Shown here in pieces: positions 25,261 to 36,394 of a stretch of DNA of 64,000 nt (its first letter is position 1; each line of letters starts with the position of its first letter). The notes under the pieces are model-generated. The model was not told the DNA's origin and did not search any database. It saw only the letters and a program-made list of their open reading frames with translations. A program made the position numbers and the translations under genes. Source of the DNA: Sanguibacter sp. HDW7 (GTDB taxonomy: Bacteria; Actinomycetota; Actinomycetes; Actinomycetales; Cellulomonadaceae); assembly GCF_011300875.1 (NCBI RefSeq), contig NZ_CP049862.1:1984001-2048000 (forward strand). The letters are read 5' to 3'.

Positions 25261-26490
25261 TCACCCGCCCGAGACCGCGAGCTCCGCCTCCGCGAGCCGC
25301 GCCCGGAACGTGTCGTCGAGCTCGCGCGACGCGAGCCAGCCCTCCGGCAGGTGCGGCGTCTTCGGCGTGCCCTGCCGCCCACGCGTCCCCTCGGCCGCCT
25401 CGCCCGGGTACGGCGCGTCGAGGTCGAGCGCGTCGAGCAGCGTCCTCAGCTCCGCGAGGGACGAGACCATGGCGAGCCCGCGCCGCGCGTCGCCGCCGAC
25501 CGCATACCCCTTGAGGTACCACGCCATGTGCTTGCGCAGCTCGCGGACGCCCCGGTCCTCCTCGCCGAACTCCTCGACCATGAGCTCGCCGTGACGGTAG
25601 ATCGTCTCGGCGACCATCGCGAGGCCCGGTTGCAGCCGCTCGGGACGGCCCGCGAACGCGGCCGCGAGGTCGTGGAAGAGCCACGGCCGCCCCTGGCAAC
25701 CACGCCCGACGACGACGCCGTCGCAGCCGGTCGTCCGCACCATCTCGAGCGCGTCCTCGGCCGACCAGATGTCGCCGTTGCCGAGCACGGGGATGCTCGT
25801 CACGGTCCGCTTGAGCTCGGCGATCGCCGACCAGTCCGCGTGCCCCGAGTAGTGCTCGGCCGCGGTGCGTGCGTGGAGAGCGACCGCCGCGACGCCGAGC
25901 TGCTCCGCAAGAAGGCCCGCCTCGAGGTACGTCTCGTGGTCCGCGTCGATGCCCTTGCGCATCTTGATGGTCACCGGCACGCCGTAGGGTGCCGCAGCCT
26001 CGACCGCCGCGCCGACGATGCTCGTGAAGAGCTCCGTCTTCCACGGCAGCGCCGCACCGCCGCCCTTGCGCGTCACCTTGGGCACGGGGCAACCGAAGTT
26101 GAGGTCGACGTGGTCGGCGCGGTCCTCCCCCGCAATGATCCGCACGGCCGCCGCGACCGTCGCCGGGTCCACGCCGTAGACCTGCGCCGAACGCACCTCC
26201 TCGTCCGGCTCGAAGGTGACGATGCGCATCGACTCCTCGTTGCGCGCCACGAGCGCGCGCGAGGTCACCATCTCCGCGACGTAGAGGCCCGCCCCGTGCT
26301 CGCGGCACAGCCGGCGGAAGGCGCTGTTCGTCACGCCTGCCATGGGCGCGAGGACGACGGGGGTGTCGACCGTGTGCGGTCCGATGCGCAGCGGCGGAAG
26401 GACGTGGCCGTCAGGCACGGACCCGACGACGCCCTCGGTCCGAGGTGCCGGCGCGGTCGCGGAGGTCGTCGTGGTCATGGTGTCCATCAT
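25261..26490 (-). CDS. dus: tRNA-dihydrouridine synthase (DusB/NifR3 type)
   Basis: This FMN enzyme reduces uridines in the tRNA D-loop. It is about 409 residues. The TIM-barrel start is PVVLAPMAGVTNSAFRRLC. The active-site cysteine lies in HVDLNFGCPVPKVTRKGGG. VTIKMRKGID, LHARTAAEHYSGHADW and IPVLGNGDI are family blocks, and the C-terminal helical domain includes REFRKHMAWYLKG-like RELRKHMAWYLKG. Three nearby ATG codons (26490, 26487, 26478) compete as start and none has a strong Shine-Dalgarno. It lies 172 bases downstream of glyS behind a strong hairpin, so it is probably a separate transcript. Confidence 0.93.
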   Translation of the reverse strand: MMDTMTTTTSATAPAPRTEGVVGSVPDGHVLPPLRIGPHTVDTPVVLAPMAGVTNSAFRRLCREHGAGLYVAEMVTSRALVARNEESMRIVTFEPDEEVRSAQVYGVDPATVAAAVRIIAGEDRADHVDLNFGCPVPKVTRKGGGAALPWKTELFTSIVGAAVEAAAPYGVPVTIKMRKGIDADHETYLEAGLLAEQLGVAAVALHARTAAEHYSGHADWSAIAELKRTVTSIPVLGNGDIWSAEDALEMVRTTGCDGVVVGRGCQGRPWLFHDLAAAFAGRPERLQPGLAMVAETIYRHGELMVEEFGEEDRGVRELRKHMAWYLKGYAVGGDARRGLAMVSSLAELRTLLDALDLDAPYPGEAAEGTRGRQGTPKTPHLPEGWLASRELDDTFRARLAEAELAVSGG

Positions 26491-26596
26491 CCCACCGGAG
26501 CCGGAGCCCCCGACGTGTCGCTCGTCTCGTCGGACGCGATCCACCCGTCGGCGGCACGAGCCTCCGCAAGGTGCGCCCTCCGGGCTCCCCCGGACG

Positions 26597-26636
26597 CCCG
26601 CAGGGGCCGGCAGCCGTGGCTGCCGGCCCCTGCGGG
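26597..26636 (-). terminator. 19-bp perfect hairpin downstream of glyS
   Basis: 26597-26615 pairs perfectly with 26618-26636 (arm CCCGCAGGGGCCGGCAGCC) with a two-base centre. It lies 27 bases beyond the glyS stop. There is no T-run. Confidence 0.8.
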
Positions 26637-26662
26637 TGCGCGTCGCGTGAGGAGACCGACGC

Positions 26663-28051
<1,389 letters not shown>

Positions 28052-28155
28052 TGGTGATCACTCCGTTTGGATCGTCGGCGCCACGCATGGCGTGCGGGGC
28101 GGGGAACAGCACCCTCAGGGTACCGGCACGTGGCGGAGGCCACGGGCCGCCGAAT

Positions 28156-28192
28156 TGACAATCGTTCTCACTCTTATTGAGAATGGAGATCA
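28156..28192 (+). promoter_or_regulatory. Two tandem Zur-box-like palindromes
   Basis: TGACAATCGTTCTCA (28156-28170) matches the Zur/Fur-type palindrome pattern TGANAATNNTTNTCA well. A second, weaker copy TGAGAATGGAGATCA (28178-28192) keeps the outer TGA/TCA and the left half. Centres are 22 bp apart, two helical turns, and the second box runs into the znuA start codon. The downstream genes are a zinc importer and zur. Confidence 0.75.
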
Positions 28193-29355
28193 TGCACAGC
28201 ACCACGTCGCCCCGACGCACCGCCCGCACCGCCGGCGTCCTCGCCGCGATCCTCGCGCTCACCGCCTGCGGGACCGCTGCCCAAGACGACAACAGGCTCG
28301 AGGTCCTCGCCTCGTTCTACCCCCTGCAGTTCGTCGCCGAGCAGGTCGGCGGCGACCGCGTCCACGTCACCAACCTCACACCGCTCGGCGGCGAGCCCCA
28401 CGACCTCGAGCTGTCCCCCGCCGTCGCGCGCCGTGTGGGCTCCGCAGACCTGGTCGTCTTCCAGTCCGGCTTCCAGCCCGCCGTCGACCAGGCCGTCGAC
28501 GAGGGCCACCCGACCCGCACGCTCGATGCGACCGCCGTCCTCGCGGCCGCCCCACCGGCCGAGGCGGTGCTCCCCGCAGCCGGGGAGCACGACGACGAGC
28601 ACGCAGAGCACGACGAGCACGACCACGCCGACGACGAGCACGACCACGCCGACGACGAGCACGCAGAGCACGACGAGCACGAGCACGCCGACGACGAGCA
28701 CGCCGACCACGACGAGCACGAGCACGCCGACGACGAGCACGCCGACCACGACGAGCACGAGCACGCCGACGACGCGCACGCCGACGCCACTGCCGGCCAC
28801 TCCGCCGACGACGGCCACGACCACGGCGGCGTCGACCCCCACTTCTGGCTCGACCCGACGCGCCTCGCCCTCCTCGCCCCCGCGCTCGCCGAGATGCTCG
28901 CCGCGGCCGACCCCGCCGGAGCCGCCGGCTTCCGTGAGCGCGCCGACGCCCTCGTCCGCGAGCTCACCGACCTCGACGTCTCGTTCACGGCGGGCCTCAC
29001 GACGTGCACGCACCGCACGCTCGTGACGAGCCACGCCGCCTTCGGGTACCTCGCGCACCGCTACGATCTCGAGCAGGTCTCCGTCGCGGGTCTCGACCCG
29101 GACACCGAACCGTCCCCGAGACGCCTGCGGGAGGTCGCCGACATCGTCCGTGCCACGGGCGTCCCGACGATCTTCTTCGAGTCGTCCGCGAGCGCCAAGG
29201 TCGCCGGCGTACTCGCCGAGGACGCCGGCGTGCGCACGGCCGCCCTCAGCCCCCTCGAGTCCCTCACGCGCGAGGCGGCCGAGGCAGGCGACACTTATCT
29301 CACCACCATGACCGCGAACCTCGCGGCGCTACGGACAGGACTCGACTGTGCCTGA
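28192..29355 (+). CDS. znuA: Zinc ABC transporter substrate-binding lipoprotein
   Basis: This 387-residue cluster A-I binding protein captures Zn2+ outside the membrane. The lipobox is LTAC with Cys26. The fold starts LEVLASFYPLQFVAEQVGG, with a candidate ligand His in GGEPHDLEL. A very long His/Asp/Glu-rich loop (about residues 125-205) contains a 13-residue unit (EHADDEHADHDEH) encoded by 39-bp tandem DNA repeats. Downstream candidate ligands are in GVDPHFWLDPT and TSHAAFGYLA. ATG at 28192 is chosen for its position just after GGAG; ATG 28183 and TTG 28177 are alternatives. Control by Zur is expected. Confidence 0.93.
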   Translation: MHSTTSPRRTARTAGVLAAILALTACGTAAQDDNRLEVLASFYPLQFVAEQVGGDRVHVTNLTPLGGEPHDLELSPAVARRVGSADLVVFQSGFQPAVDQAVDEGHPTRTLDATAVLAAAPPAEAVLPAAGEHDDEHAEHDEHDHADDEHDHADDEHAEHDEHEHADDEHADHDEHEHADDEHADHDEHEHADDAHADATAGHSADDGHDHGGVDPHFWLDPTRLALLAPALAEMLAAADPAGAAGFRERADALVRELTDLDVSFTAGLTTCTHRTLVTSHAAFGYLAHRYDLEQVSVAGLDPDTEPSPRRLREVADIVRATGVPTIFFESSASAKVAGVLAEDAGVRTAALSPLESLTREAAEAGDTYLTTMTANLAALRTGLDCA

Positions 29356-30193
29356 CATCCACGCGACGACCGGCACGGCCGCCCCTCCCACGGCCGTCCC
29401 AGCGTCGACCGCGGCTCCTGTGCTCGACGTCCGGGGCCTCACGACGCACCTCGGCGGCCAGCAGATCCTCGGCGGCGTCGACCTGCGCATCGAGCAGGGC
29501 GAGGTCGTGGCGCTGCTCGGCACGAACGGCTCGGGCAAGTCGACGCTCGTGCGCACGCTCGTGCGCGCCGTGCCTGCGAGCGGCGGCACCGTCAGCATCC
29601 TCGGCACGCCCCTCGGCCAGCGCACCCCGTGGCACCGCGTCGGCTACGTGCCCCAGCGGCTCGGCGCTGCGGGCGGCGTCCCTGCGACGGTCCGCGAGAT
29701 CGTCGCCTCAGGCCTGCTCGGTCCCCGCACGCTGCGCAAGCCGCGCGACTGGCGGCCGCGCGTCGACGCGGCGCTCACCGAGGTCGGCCTGCTCCACCGG
29801 CGCGACCAGGCGGTCGCCGACCTCTCGGGCGGCCAGCAGCGCCGCGTCCTCATCGCGCGCGCCCTTGTCCGCGATCCCGAGCTGCTCATCCTCGACGAGC
29901 CCGTCGCGGGCGTCGACCAGCCGAGCCAGGAGGCGTTCGCCCGCACGCTCGAGCTGCTCGTCGCGCGCGGCGTGACGATCCTCGTCGTCCTCCACGAGCT
30001 CGGCGAGCTCGAGGGGCTCATCACCCGAACCGTCGTCCTGCGGCACGGGACCGTCGTCCACGACGGCCCCGCCCCGCGCGCGGCCCGCGGCCACGACGAC
30101 CCCGACCACGACCACGTCCACGCGCACGAAGGTCCACAGACCCTGCCCCCGGCCGTCGTCCTCACCGATCATCCCTTCTGCGAGACCGACTGA
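29348..30193 (+). CDS. znuC: Zinc ABC transporter ATP-binding protein
   Basis: This 281-residue ATPase drives zinc import. It shows Walker A LLGTNGSGKST, signature LSGGQQRRVLIARAL, Walker B LLILDEPVAGVD and the switch histidine in VVLHELGEL. The C-terminal tail is rich in Asp and His (GHDDPDHDHVHAHEG), as in other metal transporters. The GTG start overlaps the znuA stop by eight bases. The stop is one base before znuB. Confidence 0.93.
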   Translation: MPDIHATTGTAAPPTAVPASTAAPVLDVRGLTTHLGGQQILGGVDLRIEQGEVVALLGTNGSGKSTLVRTLVRAVPASGGTVSILGTPLGQRTPWHRVGYVPQRLGAAGGVPATVREIVASGLLGPRTLRKPRDWRPRVDAALTEVGLLHRRDQAVADLSGGQQRRVLIARALVRDPELLILDEPVAGVDQPSQEAFARTLELLVARGVTILVVLHELGELEGLITRTVVLRHGTVVHDGPAPRAARGHDDPDHDHVHAHEGPQTLPPAVVLTDHPFCETD

Positions 30194-30194
30194 C

Positions 30195-31094
30195 ATGGAC
30201 CAGATCCTCGACATGCTCACGACGCCCCTCATGCAGCGCGGCCTGCTCGCCGCCCTGCTCGTCGGGATCGTCGCCCCCGTCATGGGGACCTTCCTCGTCC
30301 AGCGACGCCTCTCGCTGCTCGGCGACGGCATCGGTCACGTCGCCCTCACGGGCGTCGCGCTCGGCTGGCTCGTCGGCGCAGCCGCGGGCGTCACCCCGGT
30401 CGACGCGCTCGCCGTGCCCGGCGCCGTCGTCGCCGCCGTCATCGGCGCGGTCGGCATCGAGATCGTCCGCGAGCGCGGCCGCACGAGCGCCGACGTCGCC
30501 CTCGCCCTGCTCTTCTACGGCGGCATCGCCGGCGGCGTCATCATCATCCAGCTCGCAGGCGGCCAGAGCTCGAACCTCATGGCGTACCTCTTCGGCTCGA
30601 TCTCCGTCGTCACGACGTGGGACCTCGTCCTCACGGCCGTCCTCGCGCTCGTCGTCCTCGGCCTCGGCGTAGGCCTGCGGCCCGCCCTCTTCACCGTGTC
30701 GCACGACGAGGAGTTCGCGCGCGCGAGCGGCCTGCCCGTGAGGCTGCTCAACATCGCGATCGCCGTCATGGCCGCCCTCACCGTCACGGTCGCGATGCGG
30801 GTCGTCGGGCTCCTGCTCGTCTCCGCCCTCATGATCGTGCCCGTCGCCGTCGCCCAGCTGCTCACGCGTTCCTTCGTCACGACGATGCGCCTCGCGATCG
30901 GCATCGGCGTCGTCGCGTGCGTCGTCGGGCTCTCCGCGACGTACTGGTGGGACGTCTCCCCCGGCGCGATGATCGTCGTGCTGACGATCGCCGCCTACGC
31001 CGTCGTCGCGGCGCTCCACCCGCTGCTGCGGGCACGGCAGGCGCACCGTGACCCGCACCCCGATCTTCCCGCCGACGTCGTCCTGGAGGCCTGA
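30195..31094 (+). CDS. znuB: Zinc ABC transporter permease
   Basis: This 299-residue ABC-3 family membrane protein is the channel for zinc. Eight to nine hydrophobic segments are visible. The opening GLLAALLVGIVAPVMGTFLVQRR, then SLLGDGIGHVALTGVALGW, and later LLLVSALMIVPVAVAQLLTRS are family hallmarks. It follows znuC by one base and is followed by zur two bases after its stop. Confidence 0.94.
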   Translation: MDQILDMLTTPLMQRGLLAALLVGIVAPVMGTFLVQRRLSLLGDGIGHVALTGVALGWLVGAAAGVTPVDALAVPGAVVAAVIGAVGIEIVRERGRTSADVALALLFYGGIAGGVIIIQLAGGQSSNLMAYLFGSISVVTTWDLVLTAVLALVVLGLGVGLRPALFTVSHDEEFARASGLPVRLLNIAIAVMAALTVTVAMRVVGLLLVSALMIVPVAVAQLLTRSFVTTMRLAIGIGVVACVVGLSATYWWDVSPGAMIVVLTIAAYAVVAALHPLLRARQAHRDPHPDLPADVVLEA

Positions 31095-31096
31095 GC

Positions 31097-31537
31097 ATGC
31101 AGCGCATGACCCGTCAGAGGCTCGCCGTGAGCGAGGTCCTCGCCGAGATCCCCGAGTTCGTCTCCGCGCAGCAGCTTCACGAGGAGCTCGCCGAGCGCGG
31201 CGTCGCCGTGGGCCTCGCGACCGTCTACCGCACGCTGCAGACGCTCGCGGCCGCAGGCGAGGTCGACGTCCTGCGCCTCGCTGACGGTGAGGCCGCCTAC
31301 CGCCGCTGCGCGACGCGCGACCACCATCACCACCTCGTGTGCCGCGCGTGCGGGACGACCGTCGAGATCGACGGGCCGACCGTCGAGGCCTGGGCCGGGC
31401 TCGTCGGCGACTCGCACGGCTTCACGCGCATCGAGCACACCATCGAGCTCTTCGGCCTGTGCGCCGAGTGCTCCTCCGAGGACGCGCTCGACGCTGCCGT
31501 CGAGGACGGCCCCGCGCGCTCCGACGGCGACCGCTGA
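31097..31537 (+). CDS. zur: Zinc-responsive Fur-family repressor
   Basis: This 146-residue metalloregulator blocks its targets when zinc is abundant. The N-terminal winged helix (TRQRLAVSEVLAEIPEFVSA, GLATVYRTLQTLA) is followed by the metal-sensing HHHH run (RDHHHHLVCRACG) and the structural-zinc cysteine pairs CRAC and CAEC. ATG at 31097 has GGAGG nine bases upstream, inside the end of znuB. Being last in the znu operon it is probably autoregulated through the boxes at 28156-28192. Confidence 0.92.
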   Translation: MQRMTRQRLAVSEVLAEIPEFVSAQQLHEELAERGVAVGLATVYRTLQTLAAAGEVDVLRLADGEAAYRRCATRDHHHHLVCRACGTTVEIDGPTVEAWAGLVGDSHGFTRIEHTIELFGLCAECSSEDALDAAVEDGPARSDGDR

Positions 31538-31539
31538 GC

Positions 31540-32262
31540 ATGCTTCCCGCAGGCCTCGTCCCCGACGCCTCGACGACCCCCTTTCTCGGGATGTTCACCT
31601 TCTTCCTCGTCGTCGTCGTCGTGCGCACCCAGGTCACGTACTGGCTCGCCCGGACGCTCACGGACCGCGCCGTGACACGCGGCGAGCCGCGCTCAGCGAC
31701 GCTGCGTCGCTTCAAGCGGTGGCTCACCGAGGGAGGCGTCGACTCAGGCGTCGCGGCGCTCAACCGCTGGGGGCTGCTCGTCGTCCCCCTGAGCTTCCTC
31801 TTCACCGGCACGAAGACCGTCATCAACGCGGCCGCGGGCGTCACCCGCATGCCGTTCGGGCGATACACGGCCGCGATGCTCGTGGGCTGCGTCACGCACT
31901 CGGTGATCTACGCGACCGTGGGCTGGGCCGCGTGGACGGCAGTCGTCGGCGCCGCCGCGGGTTCTCCGTGGGCGCTCGTCGTACTCGTCGTCGTCGTCGC
32001 GGCCGTCGTCGCGACGATCGTCGCGCATCGCAGGCACAAGCTCGCACGACGGTCACGGACCGACCTTGCCGCGTCCGGTGGCGCCCTCGCGGCGATCCGC
32101 GAGTTGCACGGCCGCGCCGCCGAGGCCCACGACGCCGAGCACGCCTACGGGACAGCCGTCACCGGCGAGCAGCACGACGCCGCGAGGCCCGGCGCGACGA
32201 GTTCGGACGCCGCGCTCCGGGACGGGTCGACGCGCAACCGTACGACGCCTGACGACGCCTGA
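31540..32262 (+). CDS. DedA/VTT-like membrane protein
   Basis: This 240-residue membrane protein starts two bases after the zur stop. An N-terminal hydrophobic segment (TFFLVVVVVRTQVTYWLA) and the block GLLVVPLSFLFTGTKTVINAAAGVTRMPFGRY resemble DedA/SNARE-associated proteins, which act in lipid or ion handling at the membrane. Three to four further helices follow, then an Ala/Asp-rich cytoplasmic tail. The stop codon lies inside a 10-bp tandem array, so the C-terminus may vary in related strains. Link to zinc physiology is suggested only by position. Confidence 0.7.
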   Translation: MLPAGLVPDASTTPFLGMFTFFLVVVVVRTQVTYWLARTLTDRAVTRGEPRSATLRRFKRWLTEGGVDSGVAALNRWGLLVVPLSFLFTGTKTVINAAAGVTRMPFGRYTAAMLVGCVTHSVIYATVGWAAWTAVVGAAAGSPWALVVLVVVVAAVVATIVAHRRHKLARRSRTDLAASGGALAAIRELHGRAAEAHDAEHAYGTAVTGEQHDAARPGATSSDAALRDGSTRNRTTPDDA

Positions 32263-32300
32263 CGACGCCTGACGACGCCTGACGACGCCTGACGACGAGC
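32241..32300. repeat. 10-bp tandem array carrying the DedA-like stop codon
   Basis: Six units of 10 bp (GACGACGCCT, with the first and last units diverged) fill 32241-32300. The period is not a multiple of three, so stop codons occur in all three frames as units pass, at 32250-32252, 32260-32262 and 32270-32272. Confidence 0.85.
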
Positions 32301-32309
32301 ATCCTGGCC

Positions 32310-32337
32310 GGGCGTCAGGCCTCGGGCGTCAGGCCTC
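32310..32337 (-). repeat. 14-bp direct duplication carrying the uppS stop codon
   Basis: GGGCGTCAGGCCTC occurs twice in tandem (32310-32323 and 32324-32337). The second copy includes the uppS stop codon; the first is an untranslated copy of the same final codons (PEA-stop). Confidence 0.85.
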
Positions 32338-33147
32338 GGGACGATCGATCGCAGCGCCGTAGCGGCGGTCGCGGCGCGCGTACTCCTCGACGGCACGCCA
32401 CAGCACCCGCCGGTCGACGTCGGGCCACGGCTCGGGCAGGAAGACGAGCTCTGCGTACGCGGACTGCCAGATCATGAAGTTCGACGTGCGCTGCTCGCCC
32501 GAGCTCCTCAGGAAGAGGTCGACGTCGGGCAGGTCCGGCTCGTCGAGGTAGCGCTGCACCGTCTTCTCGGTGACCTTCTCCGGATCGAGCAGGCCGGCGG
32601 CCGCGTCCCGCGCGATGTCACGCGCGGCGTCCGCGAGCTCGGCGCGCCCGCCGTAGTTGACGCACATCGTCAGCGTGCACACGTCGTTGTCCCGTGTGCG
32701 ACGCTCGGCCTCCTCGAGCTCCGTGACGACCGACTTCCAGAGCCGCGGCCGACGACCGGCCCACCGCACGCGCACGCCCCAGGAGTCGAGCGTGTCCCGC
32801 TGACGCCGCAGGACGTCGCGCGAGAAGCCCATGAGGAACCGCACCTCCTCGGGGCTGCGCTTCCAGTTCTCGGTCGAGAACGCGTACGCCGAGACGTGCG
32901 TGACGCCGATCTCGATCGCTCCCGCGACGACGTCGAGCAGCGCGGCCTCACCCGCCGCGTGCCCTGCGGTGCGCGGCAGGCCCCGCGCGTTGGCCCAGCG
33001 GCCGTTGCCGTCCATGACGACAGCGACGTGGCGCGGCACGAGCTCGCGCGGTACGGCAGGCGGGACGGCGCCCGACGGGTGCGGATCCGGACGCTGCGGC
33101 GCCGGGCGCTGCTGCGGGCGGACGGGCGGCTGGGGCGTGCGGGCCAT
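32329..33147 (-). CDS. uppS: Isoprenyl (undecaprenyl/decaprenyl) diphosphate synthase
   Basis: This 272-residue cis-prenyltransferase makes the polyprenyl diphosphate carrier for cell-wall synthesis. The N-terminal 35 residues are Pro-rich. The catalytic aspartate lies in [46 protein letters not shown] and [19 protein letters not shown] are conserved substrate-binding blocks. ATG is at 33147 with GAGG about nine bases upstream. It lies downstream of recO on the same strand, the order usual in Actinobacteria. Confidence 0.95.
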   Translation of the reverse strand: MARTPQPPVRPQQRPAPQRPDPHPSGAVPPAVPRELVPRHVAVVMDGNGRWANARGLPRTAGHAAGEAALLDVVAGAIEIGVTHVSAYAFSTENWKRSPEEVRFLMGFSRDVLRRQRDTLDSWGVRVRWAGRRPRLWKSVVTELEEAERRTRDNDVCTLTMCVNYGGRAELADAARDIARDAAAGLLDPEKVTEKTVQRYLDEPDLPDVDLFLRSSGEQRTSNFMIWQSAYAELVFLPEPWPDVDRRVLWRAVEEYARRDRRYGAAIDRPEA

Positions 33148-33365
33148 CGGCAGGATCCTCGGGTCGGTCGGTGCAATCGGTGCGATCGGACGGTGCGGGT
33201 GGTCTGTGCAATCAGACGGTACGAGCAGACGCTACGTGGTCGGTGCCGGTGCGTGGACAGGGCCGGTGCGTCGGATGCGCCGGCACCGCACGTACGTGCT
33301 GCGCAGAGTCGCACGCGCATGACGGGCGTCGACGGCGTCGGGTGCGGCGCCCTTGCGTCGGAACG

Positions 33366-34136
33366 CTACCCTGCCGGTCCGGGCCCGACGGGTCGCGGCG
33401 CGTGCGCGTCCCGGTCGACCATGCGCAGCGACCGCAGTGAACGTTCGAGGTGATACTGGCTGTACGCCGCGACGAGTCCTGACGCCTCCCGTCGCGTCCG
33501 CTGGTCCGACTCGCCGGCCGTCTCCCAGTCGCCCTCGAGGAGCGCCGCGAGCAGCGTGAACGTCTCAGGAGCAGGTGCGGGCGACCCTGGCGGACGGCAC
33601 GTGGGGCACACCGCCCCACCGTGCGCGACCGAGAACGCCCGGTGCGGTCCGGGCTCGCCGCAGCGGCCGCAGCGCGTGAAGCTCGGCGCCCAGCCGGCGA
33701 CGGCGAGCGCCCGCACGAGGTAGGAGTCGAGCACGAGCCCCGGGTCCTGGCGGCGCTCGCTCAGGGTGCGCAGCGCACCGACGAGCAGCCAGAACTGCTG
33801 CACCGACGGCTCGCGCTCGTCCGCGACGACGCGCTCCGCGGTCTCGAGCATGACGGCGCCCACCGTGTAGAGCGCGTAGTCGTCGAAGATGGGCCGCGCG
33901 AACGCGCCGAGCGTCTCCGCCTGCGTGACGACGTCGAGGCTGCGCCCCACGTGGAGCTGCAGGTCGACGTACATGAACGGCTCGAGCCGCGCCCCGAAGC
34001 GCGACGACGTGCGCCGCACACCCTTGCCGACCGCGCGCACCTTGCCGTGCTCGCGCGTGAGCAGCGTGACGATGCGGTCCGCCTCGCCCAGCTTCTGGGC
34101 ACGCAGGACCACTCCTTCGTCACGGTAGAGAGGCAC
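33366..34136 (-). CDS. recO: DNA repair protein RecO
   Basis: This 256-residue recombination mediator loads RecA with RecR. It has an N-terminal OB fold ([42 protein letters not shown]), a helical core and a zinc finger (CGRCG and CPTC). The GTG at 34136 is preferred over the ATG at 34154 because AGAGGA lies eight bases before it and the family starts at this point. The Arg/His-rich C-terminus extends slightly beyond the usual end. Confidence 0.93.
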   Translation of the reverse strand: MPLYRDEGVVLRAQKLGEADRIVTLLTREHGKVRAVGKGVRRTSSRFGARLEPFMYVDLQLHVGRSLDVVTQAETLGAFARPIFDDYALYTVGAVMLETAERVVADEREPSVQQFWLLVGALRTLSERRQDPGLVLDSYLVRALAVAGWAPSFTRCGRCGEPGPHRAFSVAHGGAVCPTCRPPGSPAPAPETFTLLAALLEGDWETAGESDQRTRREASGLVAAYSQYHLERSLRSLRMVDRDAHAPRPVGPGPAG

Positions 34137-34166
34137 GGGTCCATCCTCTCCCATGCCACCGACATG

Positions 34167-34204
34167 CCGGTGCCCGGTCCGGAGGCTCCCGGACCGGGCA
34201 CCGG
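34167..34204 (-). terminator. 16-bp perfect hairpin between leuA and recO
   Basis: 34167-34182 pairs perfectly with 34189-34204 (arm CCGGTGCCCGGTCCGG), loop of six. It lies about 100 bases past the leuA stop on the leuA strand. Confidence 0.75.
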
Positions 34205-34305
34205 TCGGTCATGCTGGTCATGCTCGGAGGCAGTGTGCCGTCGTCACGCGCTCGACCGGTGGGTCTGCACGCGACGCTCGACCGTCCACGCCGAGGCGCC
34301 GCGGA

Positions 34306-36105
<1,800 letters not shown>

Positions 36106-36117
36106 TCAACAGGGTGT

Positions 36118-36173
36118 CCGGTCGGCACACCAACCACCGCGACGAGGAACCGACCGGTCAGGCCTCGTCGCGG
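36118..36173 (-). promoter_or_regulatory. LEU element: attenuator hairpin with pseudoknot
   Basis: On the leuA transcript an 11-bp perfect stem (CCGCGACGAGG, 36173-36163, with CCTCGTCGCGG, 36147-36137) encloses a 15-base loop. Eight loop bases (36150-36157) are fully complementary to 36118-36125 downstream, which forms a pseudoknot. A conserved pseudoknot called the LEU element is known upstream of leuA in most Actinobacteria. The 5' arm overlaps the last codons of the leader peptide, and the loop holds its stop codon. Confidence 0.85.
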
Positions 36174-36211
36174 CAGCGAAGGAGCAGCAGATGCTGCGCA
36201 GCACGGCGCAC
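36158..36211 (-). CDS. Leucine leader peptide of leuA
   Basis: A 17-residue ORF, MRRAAQHLLLLRCRDEA, starts with GTG at 36211 and has four consecutive Leu codons (CTG CTG CTC CTT, 36190-36179) five bases before the attenuator stem. A ribosome paused there for lack of charged tRNA-Leu would cover the stem's 5' arm. TACAGT (-10) ends six bases before the GTG and TTGCAG lies 19 bases upstream of it, so the leader peptide is probably translated from a leaderless mRNA. Confidence 0.8.
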   Translation of the reverse strand: MRRAAQHLLLLRCRDEA

Positions 36212-36297
36212 GTCGTCACTGTACTCCGCGACGCCCCCGGCCCTGCAACCGCGTCCGGGAACCGGGACACCCGTCCCGCGCCGACCCGTGGCACGAC

Positions 36298-36338
36298 GAT
36301 CCCCGCACCGACCCGGGACACAGGTCGGTGCGGGGATC
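36298..36338 (-). terminator. 16-bp perfect hairpin
   Basis: 36298-36313 pairs with 36323-36338 (GATCCCCGCACCGACC arm) around a nine-base loop. It lies 57 bases beyond the stop of the vLRR gene at 36395 and upstream of the leuA promoter, so it isolates the leu unit. Confidence 0.75.
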
Positions 36339-36394
36339 TTGTGACGCGGCGCCGGCCGCGCACGAACCGTGGCTCTGCCAGGTTCGTCAGTCCG

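Noticed and set aside
28052-28155. T-box or other riboswitch upstream of glyS
   Set aside because: Reverse-strand reading shows no T-box core sequence and no specifier-loop structure that I can support.
33148-33365. Small gene or RNA between uppS and recO
   Set aside because: The stretch has short GGTGCGATCGG-like repeats but no plausible ORF with a ribosome-binding site and no strong fold; nothing assigned.
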